From positions 1 through 55,188 of the forward strand of contig JAKSYS010000408.1 in the NCBI GenBank assembly GCA_022925895.1: a stretch of 55,188 nt of DNA. Reading direction: 5' to 3'. Of this stretch, positions 1-11,379 are shown piece after piece. The notes under the pieces were generated by a model, which was given only the letters and a program-made list of their open reading frames with translations, searched no databases and was not told the DNA's origin. The DNA is from Fragilaria crotonensis (lineage: Eukaryota > Bacillariophyta > Fragilariophyceae > Fragilariales > Fragilariaceae). How positions within the stretch are numbered: position 1 is the first letter of the stretch; each line of letters opens with the position of its first letter. The position numbers were made by a program, and so were the translations under genes.

Positions 1-800
1 ACCCTGCGTGAGAACATCCAAATGCAAGAAAGAGGTATGTTCAATTTTTAATACTTGTATTCGAAGAATTGGTTTCTGTATTCGTGTGAAGGCACGATTC
101 CGGAACGAAAATCGAAGCGTCCCCGACATTCGATTGGGATTGAACTCGCCGCGATACTGGGCGTCTCCTTCATATGAAAAGGCTACCCTGTTGTCTAACG
201 TGATAGCCTCCATTTCTCAAGATAGTGTCTCTAACTTTCTTTCTTTCGTCTTGAAACCAACCACGATACAGACAAGATCATATTATGAAAAAAATTGACG
301 GTTGCGTGGCAGAAGCCAAGGCCAAGATGGCCAAAGGCGACAAGAAGGGCGCACTCTTCTCCATGAAACGAAAGAAGCTGTACGAGGCTGAAATCGACAA
401 GATTGAGAATGTGAAGATGACGCTCGAAACGCAAGTCATCAATCTAGAATCTGCTGCACAAGAATGCTGAAACCTTCAAGGCCATGCAGGCTGGAACAAA
501 CACCATGAAGAAGCTACGAAACGAAGTGGGTCTCGAACCAGTGGACAGTGTTATGGATGACATTAAAGAAGAGATGGAATTGGCCCAAGAAATCAATAGT
601 GCGATTGCTCAGCCGATCGACCCACTCATGTGCGACGACGACGAACTATTGGCGGAACTCAACGACTTGGGACTGCCGACGGAGGCGAGTTGCCCAGACT
701 CTCACATGCCAGTCCTTTGTCGATGCAAGCTCCATCGAAGCACTCTTGCCAGTCGGAGGGATGATTGGACAGATTGGAAGCTGAATTGGCGAGAATGTAA
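1..800 (+). CDS. SNF7: Snf7/Vps32 (CHMP4-like) ESCRT-III subunit, 5'-truncated and frame-broken
   Basis: Snf7 polymerises on endosomal membranes as the main ESCRT-III filament in multivesicular-body sorting and membrane scission. The window opens inside an exon (1-34, reading TLRENIQMQER) followed by GTATGT. The next exon starts near 272-277, where the exact acceptor is unclear, and reads a lysine-rich helix with KGDKKGALFSMKRKK and then METQ-type core sequence (LETQVINLESAAQ). The frame breaks near 462 by one extra base and resumes as NAETFKAMQAG and then DDIKEEMELAQEINSAI, the usual acidic helix. Family-like C-terminal pieces (LLPVGGM, then LDRLEAELARM and a stop at 798-800) appear in two further frames. 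The residues match the family closely in every piece, so this is either a recently broken copy or a gene with assembly indels. Family assignment is firm; integrity is not. Confidence 0.85.
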
Positions 801-1856
801 AACTGATTCTGGCATGCATGTATTTACCGATTTTCCGCGCTGTTCACGCTTTTCATTTCGGAAAATATCGTTCTTGGAATGTTATGCAATTGCTCTTCTC
901 TATTAGATCGTCAACTATAAGTACCCCGTGCGCCTTTTCGAATGACTTGGCAGTCAATTTGCATGAGACATGACGACATGACTTGTAGTCAGTACAACTA
1001 CTTCGGGATGTGAATGTGGATCAACCTATAAATACCTCTCGTTCTCTTCCCGTTTTGAGGTGTCCCACAGCAACACTTAACGGGTGTGATCAAGTCGGAT
1101 GGCATCTCTCCAACCACCGGATGATAGCAAACAGCATGGTCATGAAGTGTCTCCAGTCTGCCGGAGATTTACACGTCTCGATTCTGGAAATCGATGCCAC
1201 TCGTGATACCGGCAAAATGTGCTATTCACATACTACTGTACTGTACATAGTACATACAACAGCGTACAGTGTATGTCGTACCGTTTACTGTTCTCCGAGC
1301 TCCGAGCACATATGCTACGTATTCAGGTATGAATATGCATATTCATACATGCATTGAGAATTGCGAGTACTTTGTACTCGTACCAGGTATTGTACTGAGT
1401 ACTTAACACTTGATACTGTACCGGAGGACATGCATAGTACTGTACATGACTCTTACATGACATGCCAGTACTGGTACTGGGAATCGCCTTTGAGCTTTGA
1501 GCTGTGGACGAGTGCTACAGTACACTCTACACTGTACCATTATCTCTAGCTCAATAGCTGGTGAGCATGTGAATTTGAGGTCGCCCCTCGCCCCAGCAGT
1601 GGCGGCTCCCAGAGAGGTCCTGTGCCGCCTGCATCGTACAGTGTGAGGCCGCAGAACGTCAACAGTGTTTGTTGCCTGTCGATAGGCGGCACTTCAACTG
1701 CCAACACATCGGTCACACGGTTGATCTCATCATTGTAACTCATACAATCTACCGGTAGTACTCCGAGTATCCATCAACACAACGGCAGTTCACTCCCATT
1801 CCCACCCTTCGCCTGCCACCTCAACACTAACTTGTTCCTCTTGACTGGCCTTGCAG
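801..1856. other. Intergenic, rich in GTAC/AGTACT palindromes
   Basis: No gene recognised. From about 1240 to 1540 the sequence is dense in GTAC, AGTACT and GTACTG words. One exact CTACCGGTAG palindrome lies at 1749-1758. A GC-richer stretch at 1560-1740 is open on the minus strand for 65 codons, but I recognise nothing in it. Confidence 0.6.
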
Positions 1857-2696
1857 GACAAATTGAGAACGAAGGACACAGTAGTACAAGGAACCATCTT
1901 ACCATATGGTACGTTCAATTGCGCCCTCCTCAGCTCCGTCCTGCCAAGTGGGTTGCTTTAAATGTCTTTCGTCGTTCACCTCCTGTGCATGGTGATGGGG
2001 TCAATTCTTTGCTCTCATGTCGTGTACACCGTCTTCTAACACGGCTATCGTTTGCCTTCTACCTTTCAATTTCCTCCCTTCGCACAATGTACATACCACT
2101 CGTTCGCATACGCCCACTCCTGACACAACAACAACAACAACAACATTAGTTACCATTATCCTTATTACGCGCTGCGACAGGCTCACCACTGTTGGTGGAA
2201 CTCAAATCGGGCGAGACCTACAATGGACGTCTCGTGTCATGTGATGCTTGGATGAATATGAATTTGCGCGACGTTGTTTGCACCAGCCGCGACGGAGACA
2301 GATTTTGGAAACTTGCAACCTGTTATATCCGCGGGTCGGCCGTCAAGTACTTGAGATTGCCACCAGATTTATTGGAAAGGCAGCGGCGGAAGCCGATGAT
2401 CAACAGCAACAGTACAACAACAGCAGCGGTGGTGGAAGAGGTCGAGGTCGAGGAAGGAGGAGGGGGCGTAGTGGAGGGACTCAAATGGAGGTAGAGGGCG
2501 AAGTGCTAGTGGCGGGCGGGGTGGTGGAAGAGGACGCGATGGAGGTAGAGGCCGTGATGGTGGACGAGAAGGGGGGAGAAGCCGCGATGGTGGACGAGAA
2601 GGGGGGAGAAGCCGCGATGGAGTCAGTGGTGGACGAGAAGGTGGGAGAGGTCGAGGAAGGGGCAGAGGGCGAGGACCTCCAACTAGCGATAGCTAA
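1857..2696 (+). CDS. LSM4: LSm4, U6 snRNA-associated Sm-like protein (frame breaks in the RGG tail)
   Basis: LSm4 is one subunit of the LSm2-8 ring that binds the 3' end of U6 snRNA and of the cytoplasmic LSm1-7 mRNA-decay ring. The exon from 2181 encodes a clear Sm fold: [19 protein letters not shown] (Sm1), [17 protein letters not shown], then [14 protein letters not shown] (Sm2). An upstream exon is likely at 1857-1908 (after TTGCAG, before GTACGT). Its phase fits, giving ...[15 protein letters not shown], but no start codon is visible in it, so a further 5' exon is needed. After the Sm fold the typical Arg/Gly-rich tail is split over two other frames: [14 protein letters not shown] near 2430-2480, then GGRGRD and [10 protein letters not shown] repeats to a stop at 2694-2696. 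The shifts fall in A- and G-rich runs. The identity is sure; the true reading frame of the tail needs reads. Confidence 0.88.
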
Positions 2697-2707
2697 CTTA
2701 TGTCAAT

Positions 2708-2748
2708 ACAAACAAACAAACAAACAAACAAACAAACAAACAAACAAA
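2708..2748. repeat. (CAAA)n microsatellite
   Basis: About ten perfect copies of a CAAA unit just downstream of the LSm4 stop codon, in its probable 3' UTR. Confidence 0.95.
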
Positions 2749-2918
2749 GAGGATTATTGAATTATCATCGACCAGATCTGTAGCTGTTGTCTAGGAGATC
2801 GTCACCATACCACTGTCAACATTAGTAGTCATCGTTTCGTGCAATCCAAAACCTAGATTAAACATGTAGGACAAAGAGCCAACGCAATCAACAACGCATG
2901 ATACGTCCAATTCTCAAC

Positions 2919-4765
2919 TTAAAAATCATCAATGTGTCTTCGGCTGCTCTTGGACCTCGTCGACTTGGATCGCGTGGAGGGTGGCTCGTAGGTGCCACCA
3001 CCCGTGCGTTCCTTGCGGCTCGACGATCGTCGGGACGCGCTCTTGGATCTGCTGCCACTGCCACTACCCGCGCGAGACTTGGAGCGCGTCGCACCCGAGC
3101 TGGATCGAAAGACACCGTCTCCATCGGGCTGGCGAGACGAATCCAGCAGTCTACGAGATCTTCCGGACGACCGCTCGCGGTGACGCGAACGACGAGCCAC
3201 GGCAAAGGCCAAGAAGGTGGCGACAAAGACAATAAAGGCAAACGAGACGAAGACGTTGGACAGCATGCGGGTCCAGCGCGATTCGTCGGCACCGGCAACG
3301 GAGGCGAGCTCTTGAGCGGTGGCAGTTCCAACTGTGTAGAACTCTGAGGCGTCTCGCCAAAGACGACGCCACCGTAGGTGACTGAGAGGATTGTGCCCTG
3401 CGCGTGACCGAGCGAGATGCAGTCAGCATCGCAAGTGTAGGAGTTGTGGGAGTAGAACTTCCAGCACTGATTGATGAGATCATCGTCATCGGTACCGTAG
3501 TCACCGATGAAGTAACCATCTTGGTATGTTGGATAGTCAACACGAGGTGCAATACTTGTAGGATTCATAGACGTCGTTGAGTTGAGTGAAGGTGTACTCC
3601 TGAGTGTCCGACCACCACGTATACATATCACCGTCATAGTTATACGCATCTCCATTTCCATTTCCATTCTCGCCGTTCTTGTCTTGTGAGGAGAGGCCAT
3701 GGAAGTGGTGAGGCCAAAGCTATCATATGTGACGCCCAGGTTGTCATTGGGCGTTAAGCAATAGGCATCGGTGTAGAGAGCCATTTCAAATCTCGCCTCC
3801 GCTTTTGGGGCAACGGCGGCATAGATGGCTTGCCCATCTGAGCTGTAACCAACTTGGAAGCACTCGTATTTGGTCATGTAAGACAAGCCTGCCAACGCCA
3901 CAACGTACTCGTATTCATCAATAGCCCAAAGATGCTTCGAAATCTGCTCAATATACTGATAGAACTCTTGCCTGTACACGCCAATAAGCTCCCAGTCACT
4001 ATCTGGATTGTGACAATCCAACACTCCACTTGGATTGCCACCAAAGTATTCGTCATAACCATTTCCAGAGTAGTTAGGGTCAACATACTGTTATGTTGAT
4101 GAGTTGAATGAGGGAGGAACCACGCCTTGAGTGAGTTTTCGTTTCGGCAGCGACGAGAGCGAGGACGCACTGAAGCAAACTTATGGCGTCAATAACAAGG
4201 AAAGAAAAGAAGAACTTACCGCAGCCCACATCATCCAACGGGAGCATCCCACAGTGTCTGCATCTTGATTTTGCTGATTATCACCGCTTTTGTGATTGTT
4301 GCTGACCTTCGGATGATCGCAATCTATAAATCCTCCCAACATACGGTACGCCTGCTGCCACTTATCATATTGCTGACTAGGATCGGCCAACCCCGCATTG
4401 CTGTAGGGATCATAGTTGGAATTCGAGTTCCAACCGGCACGACGAACCCATGGATGATCCTCTTGGGCTGCCTTGTCCCATTCTTCCTTGGACAATCGCT
4501 GCATGCTGGAGATATCAGGAGATATCGATGCAATCTTTTGGCGTGCCTTCTCTCGTCGAGTGCGCTGCCTCTCCATGCGAGCCTCGCGATCAAGCTCAAG
4601 CTTTTCAGGATCCAAATACTTTAGGTTTCGGCGAATGTCCTCGATCGTCATGTTGTTGTTGATGTTGTTGAAGTTGATTCGGTTCGCGTCCATACCGCCG
4701 GCTCCGACGGAAAATGGGGCGACCAACAAGACAGTCAATGTCACGATGGACTGGAGGAACATCAT
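2919..4765 (-). CDS. Secreted/type I membrane protein of unknown function, two exons, frame-broken
   Basis: Not a family I can name. Exon 1 (4765-4220) starts with a signal peptide (MMFLQSIVTLTVLLVAPFSVGA), then an Arg/Glu-rich helix (about residues 48-80) and a Tyr/Asn-rich stretch. It ends at GCG before GTAAGT. Exon 2 starts at 4087 after CAG in the same phase (YVDPNYSGNGYDEYFGG) and continues with an aromatic, Cys-containing lumenal domain (VLDCHNPDSDWELIGVYR, NQCWKFYSHNSYTCDADC). Near the end comes one membrane helix (NVFVSFAFIVFVATFLAFAV) and then a short Arg/Ser-rich cytoplasmic tail ending at 2919. The frame changes near 3700, near 3545 and near 3355. Each time the new frame continues sensible protein (e.g. 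NGDAYNYDGDMYTWWSD), so the breaks look like single-base indels. The architecture points to the cell surface or an endomembrane. Confidence 0.7.
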
Positions 4766-5331
4766 CAGGTCCTACAACTGCAGCTACAATTGATCTGTAT
4801 TAAAGGAGCAACGGATGATGTAGGATGAGGTTTGGTAAGGGGATGTCGTATGCTACCTTTTTGTGCTCTGTACATACAATACCACTCGATTGGACCACAA
4901 AGGTATGTACCAGTAGAACGACCGTGTCGTGTGGAGAGTTTATGGCGTTCAATTGCTTACACTCAGGACTCGCAGAATCTCCGCCAATGATTTCCTCATA
5001 TATGAAGACAAGATATGATAACTGCTTTTCGATTGGCTTTTTCCAGCGGCTATCGAAATACTTCATGATTGAGATAATGTTCTTTGTACAACCCTGTATA
5101 CATTACTCTCGCCTTTCAACGGATAATCCATTCCTAAATATTCGTTTCTTCTAAGGATTTGACAAAATATATCGGGGAAGGTTTCTCGCAATAAAAAAGT
5201 AAGAGATGTCGGTAATTGTACGGTACTTGTACTACTGTAGTGTACTGGTCCAAGGTATTCACGCAAATAGCTGTACCTGGTATTGTACTTGTGGTACTTG
5301 GACTTTGAGTACTTGTACCATGTACCATGTA
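4766..5331. other. Intergenic between membrane-protein gene and element A
   Basis: It should hold the promoter of the minus-strand membrane-protein gene. From 5205 to 5331 it is GTAC-rich (GGTAC, GTACTTG). I see no gene. The last two bases (5330-5331) are the TA bordering element A. Confidence 0.5.
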
Positions 5332-8300
5332 CAGCAGGTTTCATCCTCAAAACTCCTAAGCTTGTGCTCGGTACAAAATGTACGTGTAGCCAATAGAAAT
5401 TAAGGTTGGACGTCATCGAAAGATTTATTTTTCGTGTTAAATGCGTGAGTTCCACAATGAGATTGCATGCCGTTGTTTGTCACTTTTCCACTCCTTACAA
5501 ACGGACTCACCCCAACAGTTGTCTCCCAAATCCCCTCAAGTATCGAGCTGACCGAGCGAGTCAGTTTACTATGGCAGAAAGTGGCGGTATCATCTCACTT
5601 ATTGCGAGGGCAGTGGTGTTGCTTCATTCCGACAAGTTGTACGGACCAAGATTGTCAAGTCGCTGGCTCCCAGCGGCAGCATGGGCTGAACTATTGGTCA
5701 AATCGGGTCACATTGATCCCACAATTGTGAGTATTGTTGATGCTCGAAAGTTTAATACTGCCATGTCCAAGTCAATTCTATTTGGTGAGTCGATGACCCT
5801 TTGACGGCACAAACCAATCTGGTATGTTCCGAGTGTGCTATCAGAAGCAATTCTTTACTACTTTACTGAGAAGAAAAGGCAAGTCTACTATCCGTTTCCA
5901 TTGGACAAAGCATGGAAGGAGAGAGCTGAGCAAGCAGCAGTGAATGCCCCCATTCCTTTGACACGAGGGCGACCACCAGCAGCAGAGAGTACACAAACTA
6001 CGTCCGACAATCAAGAAGTTCCGGAAAATAATGACCGTCAGCCAACAATTGGTGACATCTCTGAGCCTCCAAATAAACTACAACGGACAGATAGTTCAGT
6101 TGGCGGTGGTATTTCCTCCACATCGTGCTCGTATTGGCCTTCGAGTCCAGAGGCCTACTATTTGTTTAAACCGAGAGCTGGTACAGGTGAGACTCCGCAA
6201 GAGGCAGTGGAGCGGCGAATCCAACTGCTGCAATCCGTTCATAAGCATGAAGACAGTTGGAGAAACGTTATTGTTGGCCGAGATGCGGACCACTTTTGCA
6301 CCAAGGCCGAAATAGTGGAGATTCGACAGCGTGCAACATTTCTCTGCTGCGCGTATCAGCTTGCACTTGAACATATGAATCGATGGACATGGCAGGATTG
6401 TTGCAGGGAGGCCTGCAAGCGCTTGAATAGTCTTGGTATGTCCCAAGCTACATTCTACAAGACCGTTTCAGAGTGGAACGGTGTCTTCAGAAGCTTAGAG
6501 AGTTTCCCCCATCCCAACTTGTACGTCCAGTGTGGGAAGCGACCTCTTCCTCGTCTTCTCGAGATGTATCCAGATGCTAGAGATCAGATTGTTTCATTTG
6601 GAGTGAAGAACTTAGCTACCTTAACAATAGAAGGCATTCACGACTTCATTGTTAGCGTTGTTATTCCAAGACTTGCAACTGTTTGGAAGGAAGATCAACA
6701 AAAGGTGCTGGCGACAGCAGACAATAGTACTAGTACTGCTGCTGCCGCCATACTATCCCGAGAAGACGAACACGACGACAAGAACAAAGAACTGCTGACA
6801 GCATCTTTTCTCAAAGCACATGGGCTTGAGTCTATGAGTTTCACTACTGCTTGGCGTTGGATGCGATTGTTAAATTTTAAGTACGACGCTCGCAAGAAGA
6901 GTTTCTACGTTGACGGCCATGAGCGCGATGATGTCGTCCAGAATCGGAAGGAATTCTGCAAGCAATACTTGACAGAACTAGAGCCCTACTGTAGACGATG
7001 GGTGCAAGTATCAAAGAAGATGCGATGACTATGAATGGTTTAGATCTTCGATTAGGGCATAGCTACTTCGATATTGTAAACGATACTGAAATGTTCGAGT
7101 TCCACATCGACTACTGGAAATATTGCACCAAGAAGAATGGACCAACAAACCCGCCATTTACAACCACGTTGCATCCGACAACCAGCATACGAGTCTCGTT
7201 AAGAGCGACGCCCTAATGATTATTGGGCAGGACGAGAGCGTCTTTGCTCAGTACTTGCTTGGTAACAGGACTTGGATCGGGCCTTCTGGACAACGCCCGT
7301 TGTTGCCGAAGTCTGAAGGGACGGATACATGCTTTCGGCATTCGTATCTCGTGAGTTCGGCTTCGGCAGAGTGCTGACAAAGAAGAGTTAGATCAAGTAA
7401 ATGCAGCAAGGCGAGCGAAGGAATACTTACGTCGACAAACATGCTGCAAAGGAAGTACTTGGAACAATCAACAAGTCCGACTTGAAAGAATCGCCGCTAG
7501 TCAAGTATTTGTACATTGGAGCAAGAATGAAGGCTATGGATAATTTGAAGACGTTGTGGATTGCCTCCAGGTATTGTATCCTGAATTTCAATTTGTTTTC
7601 TGTTCGACCACAGTCAGGGACACGCACGCAAGAGAGACGGAGCACTGACTGCGTTAAGTATGTCAAAGGCTATGGCGGAGCACAAGCAAAGATGAGGACA
7701 CAATTATTTTGCAAGACGAAGGATACCTCGGTCCGCACTCACCTATCCTAAAGCTGGTGACACTCAGAGTCTGGTTTATCTTGAAAGCGATAGTGGTCCA
7801 TGGTACTTGTCACCAGAGCAACGGCAATCACAAACACGACCGACCCACTGGTCGAAGCAAACGTGTCGAAAGATCAAAGAAGGTACTTGTGGAGTGTCTC
7901 CGTGCTGCAGGTGTGACCCTCCAACAGCAACGTGGATATACAAGAAAGGAACTCCAAGAATTTGCGAAGAACAATGGCATCGATCTCCATGAGCAGAAGG
8001 AGGTTGTCACATTTGGTTGGGAGCGACAACCGAAAGGGCTTCTGCAAGTGCTTTGGGAAGAGGACTGATTGATTGTGAGGCAATAGACAAGTATACAGTT
8101 GACGGCCTGATATCATCAGCGGCAAGGTTGACTTACAGTATTCTTTGCGAGGCATCATGTCAAACTGTCGAGACTTCAAGGAGGAAGAAACTGCACTACA
8201 GCACTTAGGACGGCAATTAGGAGTAACTGTGATGCTGACGCCAGTTCCATGCTGAACTTGCGGGAGAAGGTGTTGAGTACAGCTGGGCACATGCAAAAGC

Positions 8301-8837
8301 CTTTTATAGGCGTCTGCCAGTCTCAGAAAGAGAGGGCGCGACAACTTTAAGCAGCTCGTGAAAGAGAGCACATGTCCTGCAAACGTATTGACAAAGATTA
8401 GAATCAGAAGTTTGCATCAAGGGCAGGGCTTACATATGTACATACCATCACATTGAAGAAGAGAAGAACAAGAGGTCGAATCCTGTCTCTGATATTGTTG
8501 AAGAGCACGCCACCAGAACAGCAGTATTACCTGGTGGTGGTGACGATGCCGTTCAAACCCAATGCACCAGCAATTGCACTTCACGAAGATTGAACGGATC
8601 TCGAAAGCCTTCAAAGGGCACAGGTGTGCCCTCGACTTTGACAGCGGCTTCGTCAATTCTGAATTCAGGGAAGTGATTGAGATCAACGACGAGATGTAAA
8701 TCAATTTTTTATGATGACGACCGTGTTACAATTCTGTTTGCAGAAAGATTTCCCGGATATTTACTTTGGAAAATTGTATAGGTCGTAGATTTTGTACTGA
8801 CCTCTACTTTAGGAGGGGTTCATGATGAAACCTGCTG
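5332..8837 (+). mobile_element. Element A: decayed 3.5-kb DDE transposon with TA target site
   Basis: The left end at 5332 reads CAGCAGGTTTCATC, and the same word appears inverted ending at 8837. Both ends are bordered by TA (5330-5331 and 8838-8839). Similarity between the ends continues inward for about 50 bp with mismatches, including a shared CTCCTAA and a shared GTACAAAAT block. Inside is one decayed transposase gene on the plus strand. The TA borders, inverted ends and DDE gene fit a Tc1/mariner-superfamily element. Size and gene content match elements C and D at 33.2-40.4 kb, but the terminal repeats differ (CAGCAGG against TGGCTGGG), so it is a distinct and older family member. Confidence 0.8.
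5572..8699 (+). pseudogene. Transposase of element A (DDE, DGHER-type), degraded
   Basis: Reads as broken pieces of the protein seen in elements C and D. The start is probably MAESGG at 5572. A 60-nt intron 5785-5844 restores the phase (SILF|EAILYYFTEKKRQVYYPF). The long piece to 7028 has the helical region (EIRQRATFLCCAYQLALEH) and YVDGHERDDVVQNRKEFC. After a frame slip near 7010 comes the first catalytic Asp in IIGQDESVFAQY (about 7220). The second is in FLFDHSQGHA (about 7600), the helical GYTRKELQEFAKNNGIDL segment lies near 7950, and the third acidic residue is in HAELAGEGVEYSWAHAK (about 8260). It ends CALDFDSGF...INDEM with a stop at 8697. At least five frame changes make it inactive. 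Confidence 0.75.
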
Positions 8838-8839
8838 TA

Positions 8840-9747
8840 CGACTAGTAGGACAGATCTATGTATGCATATTCATTTTAAATATAGTAGTATGATATAGTG
8901 ATACTCGAAGTACCGGGTATCATACAGTACCAGTACGCGTCTATGTGTACGTATGTATGACACATACACACATACAGTATCTGAAGAAAATGGTCATGAG
9001 ACCATCCTGATATCATTTGCATGCTTGGCGAAACAAATAATACTCGGAGTAGGCGTTCGGTCGTCTACTACATGTACCGATAGCCCGATAGCTAGTAGCT
9101 ACCGGTAGTACAAGTAGTACTGGAGTAGACAATAGCAATTTTTGAAGATGGCAGTCGTGACTTGTCGACAACAACAAATACTCCGAGTACATGTACTGGT
9201 GCTGCAGTGCAGTACTGGTATCTGTGCCAGTTGTATGTATCATAATGTTGTAATGCTCGAATCACGTGTATGTATGTATGTATGTATGTATATGCCGTTG
9301 ACATGTTGAGATAATACAGTAGGTACTGGTACCGTGATAGGCGTACGCTACGGGCACCCGCAATACGCAATCGACATTTGTCAAGTCGCATGAGTCGATT
9401 TCGTCCAAGTTGGTGATGTCACCAGAATGTGAATGTAAAAGAAGAGAATCCTTGAGTTCGGGGTCGAAGAATCTTAAGTGAGAGTTGGCTGGCAAAGCGT
9501 GTCTTGCCTTCACTATTGATTCCTACGTGGAGCGTACAGAAAACAACGATTCAAAATTGTTGCTGTGAAATTCTTTCCCACGAGGGAGCGCTTCCTTTAT
9601 GCCGTAGTGAATCAGTGCGCTGCACTCTCGAAAAGTCTGTTAAAGAAGTGACTGTGCCGACGACAACGACGGCCTTCCACCAACAGCAGAGCAACATTGA
9701 TTTTCTTCACTGCTCTGAATAATTGATATAGAACTTGGTGTGATAGG
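8840..9747. other. Intergenic with GTAC-rich sequence and a (GTAT)n run
   Basis: No gene recognised. There is a CTACCGGTAG palindrome at 9099-9108, many AGTACT/GTACTG words (8900-9240 and 9315-9340) and a short (GTAT)n run near 9267-9290. The last few hundred bases should hold the promoter of the HNH gene; I see no convincing core element. Confidence 0.5.
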
Positions 9748-11244
9748 ATGAGCGTCCCGACCGACGTAATCGAAGTATTACAAGTCATGGAGAAGAATCA
9801 GTCACAACTGGTTCACTCAGGTCGCCAACGAATGGCAACAAGTCATTGGCGCTGGGTCGCAGGTTTGGTCATCGCCATGGCTGCCTCAACACCGATCTCA
9901 GTCCATTCCTTTGTGCTGTCGAATCGTCGCATGTTTACAACTCCAGTTAAAGGCTCGACGCAACCAGGTACGGCCGAAGTATTGATTCAACGAACATTCC
10001 GACAAAGAGTGCGCCAAGCCGGTATCTGTGGAGGCTCAACTGTACTGCTTCCATCATTTTTTCTGACTATCTCTTTTTTACACATACAGTAGTGACCAGC
10101 AGCACGGCGCGATTTTCGCAATTAGAAGAAGTGTCCTTATCGTCGTCCTCGTCAGCCACCACCATGCCCGTTCGCAAGGCGAAACACAAGGGTCGTCGCA
10201 GCAGTAATCCAGCTAAAAAAGAAATTTCGAGTCGGGGCTCAATTTTAACAGAAGAGGAGCTTTGTCAGCATGTCACGGCGCAATACATCCATGGTCCAGG
10301 GGGAACCTTGCGTGCGTCGGCGGCAAAGCGCTATCATCAGCAAGAAGAACAAGAGTTGGAGAATATTGTCCAGCTTAAACGGCTGGATCAACACCCTGCG
10401 CTGGTTCTCAATGCAGATTATCAAGTACGTGTTTCATATGACAATCATTGCTTATGTTGGGGATGCTGCTGTTATGCCAAGGGCAACTTACTCATTTTTG
10501 TTCCTCCCGTGGGTGTAGCCCATAAGTTTCCTTCCTCTCAGCATGTGGCATTGGCAAGAAGCTGTCAAGGCAGTGTTTAGCGGCAAGGTGACGGTGGTCG
10601 AGGTATATCCTGATGTGACCATTCGTGCAGCGAACCTGGAAATCCCTTTACCTAGTGTCATTGCCTTGAACGAATACGTTCAGCAGCCGAATAATGTACG
10701 TCTCTACGGTACTGCTTCTATGTCACTTCGATCTTTCGCCTACTCACAACCCAGTTCGTTGGTAGAAACCGGCTTTTACAAAGCGAAATGTTTTTCTCCG
10801 CGATGAATACCGGTGCCAATACTGCAGTCACAGATTTCACACTCGTGACTTGTCGCTCGATCATGTCATGCCTCGATGCATGGGCGGTAGGCTGGTTTGG
10901 TAAGTACCGGTTCATCCCCTGTGATGGCTCTGCCGCCTGGGACTGATTGCAATTGTTGAGTTTGTTCTAACTCGATTTTCGTCAGGGAAAATGCAGTCAC
11001 CTGTTGCAAAAAATGCAATGGACGCAAGGGCTCCTTGACGGTGGACGAAATTAAGCACGTGGGGATGAAGCTGCGTCGAGAACCCTATACTCCCACACAA
11101 TATCAATTGCACAAAATTGCGGGCCAGATGCTGCCAAAAAAAGTACATCCCTGCTGGGCACCTTACTTAGGTCTTGGACCATCGACATCAGCAGCAGGGG
11201 ACTTTTTCTTCTCGGAAGAAGTGTATCTGGAAGATATTCCTTAG
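9748..11244 (+). CDS. HNH endonuclease, five exons, probable plastid targeting
   Basis: A nuclease of the HNH (McrA-like) superfamily that cuts DNA with a Zn-ribbon-supported beta-beta-alpha metal fold. Exons: 9748-9967, 10090-10424, 10519-10695, 10766-10899 and 10986-11244. All junctions are GT-AG and in phase, giving 374 codons without breaks. The conserved front reads LNADYQ|PISFLPLSMWHWQEAVKAVF and PLPSVIALNEYV. The metal and catalytic part reads KRNVFLRDEYRCQYC, then SLDHVMPRCMGG, then NAVTCCKKCNGRKG: two CxxC pairs plus the DH of HNH. The start may be the downstream Met at 9832, which gives a clean signal peptide (MATSHWRWVAGLVIAM...) with the cleavage context SVHS|FVLSNRR. A Phe right after the cleavage site, followed by a basic Ser/Thr-rich stretch, is the diatom plastid rule. 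Related HNH proteins occur in cyanobacteria and plant plastids. The in vivo target is unknown. Confidence 0.9.
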
Positions 11245-11379
11245 ACTGAGATGGGATTTGAAGTGCAATATCGTAGGCATAAAATACTTGTCATGTATAA
11301 AAGTGTGTTTTGTAAATACTATTACTACGTTGCTACGCAGTGTTTGGTGGGCATGCATATGTTGGCAGTATTTGATTCG

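Noticed and set aside
1546-1743. A 65-codon minus-strand open frame in GC-richer DNA
   Set aside because: It has protein-like composition but no recognisable family, no neighbour support and no splice context.
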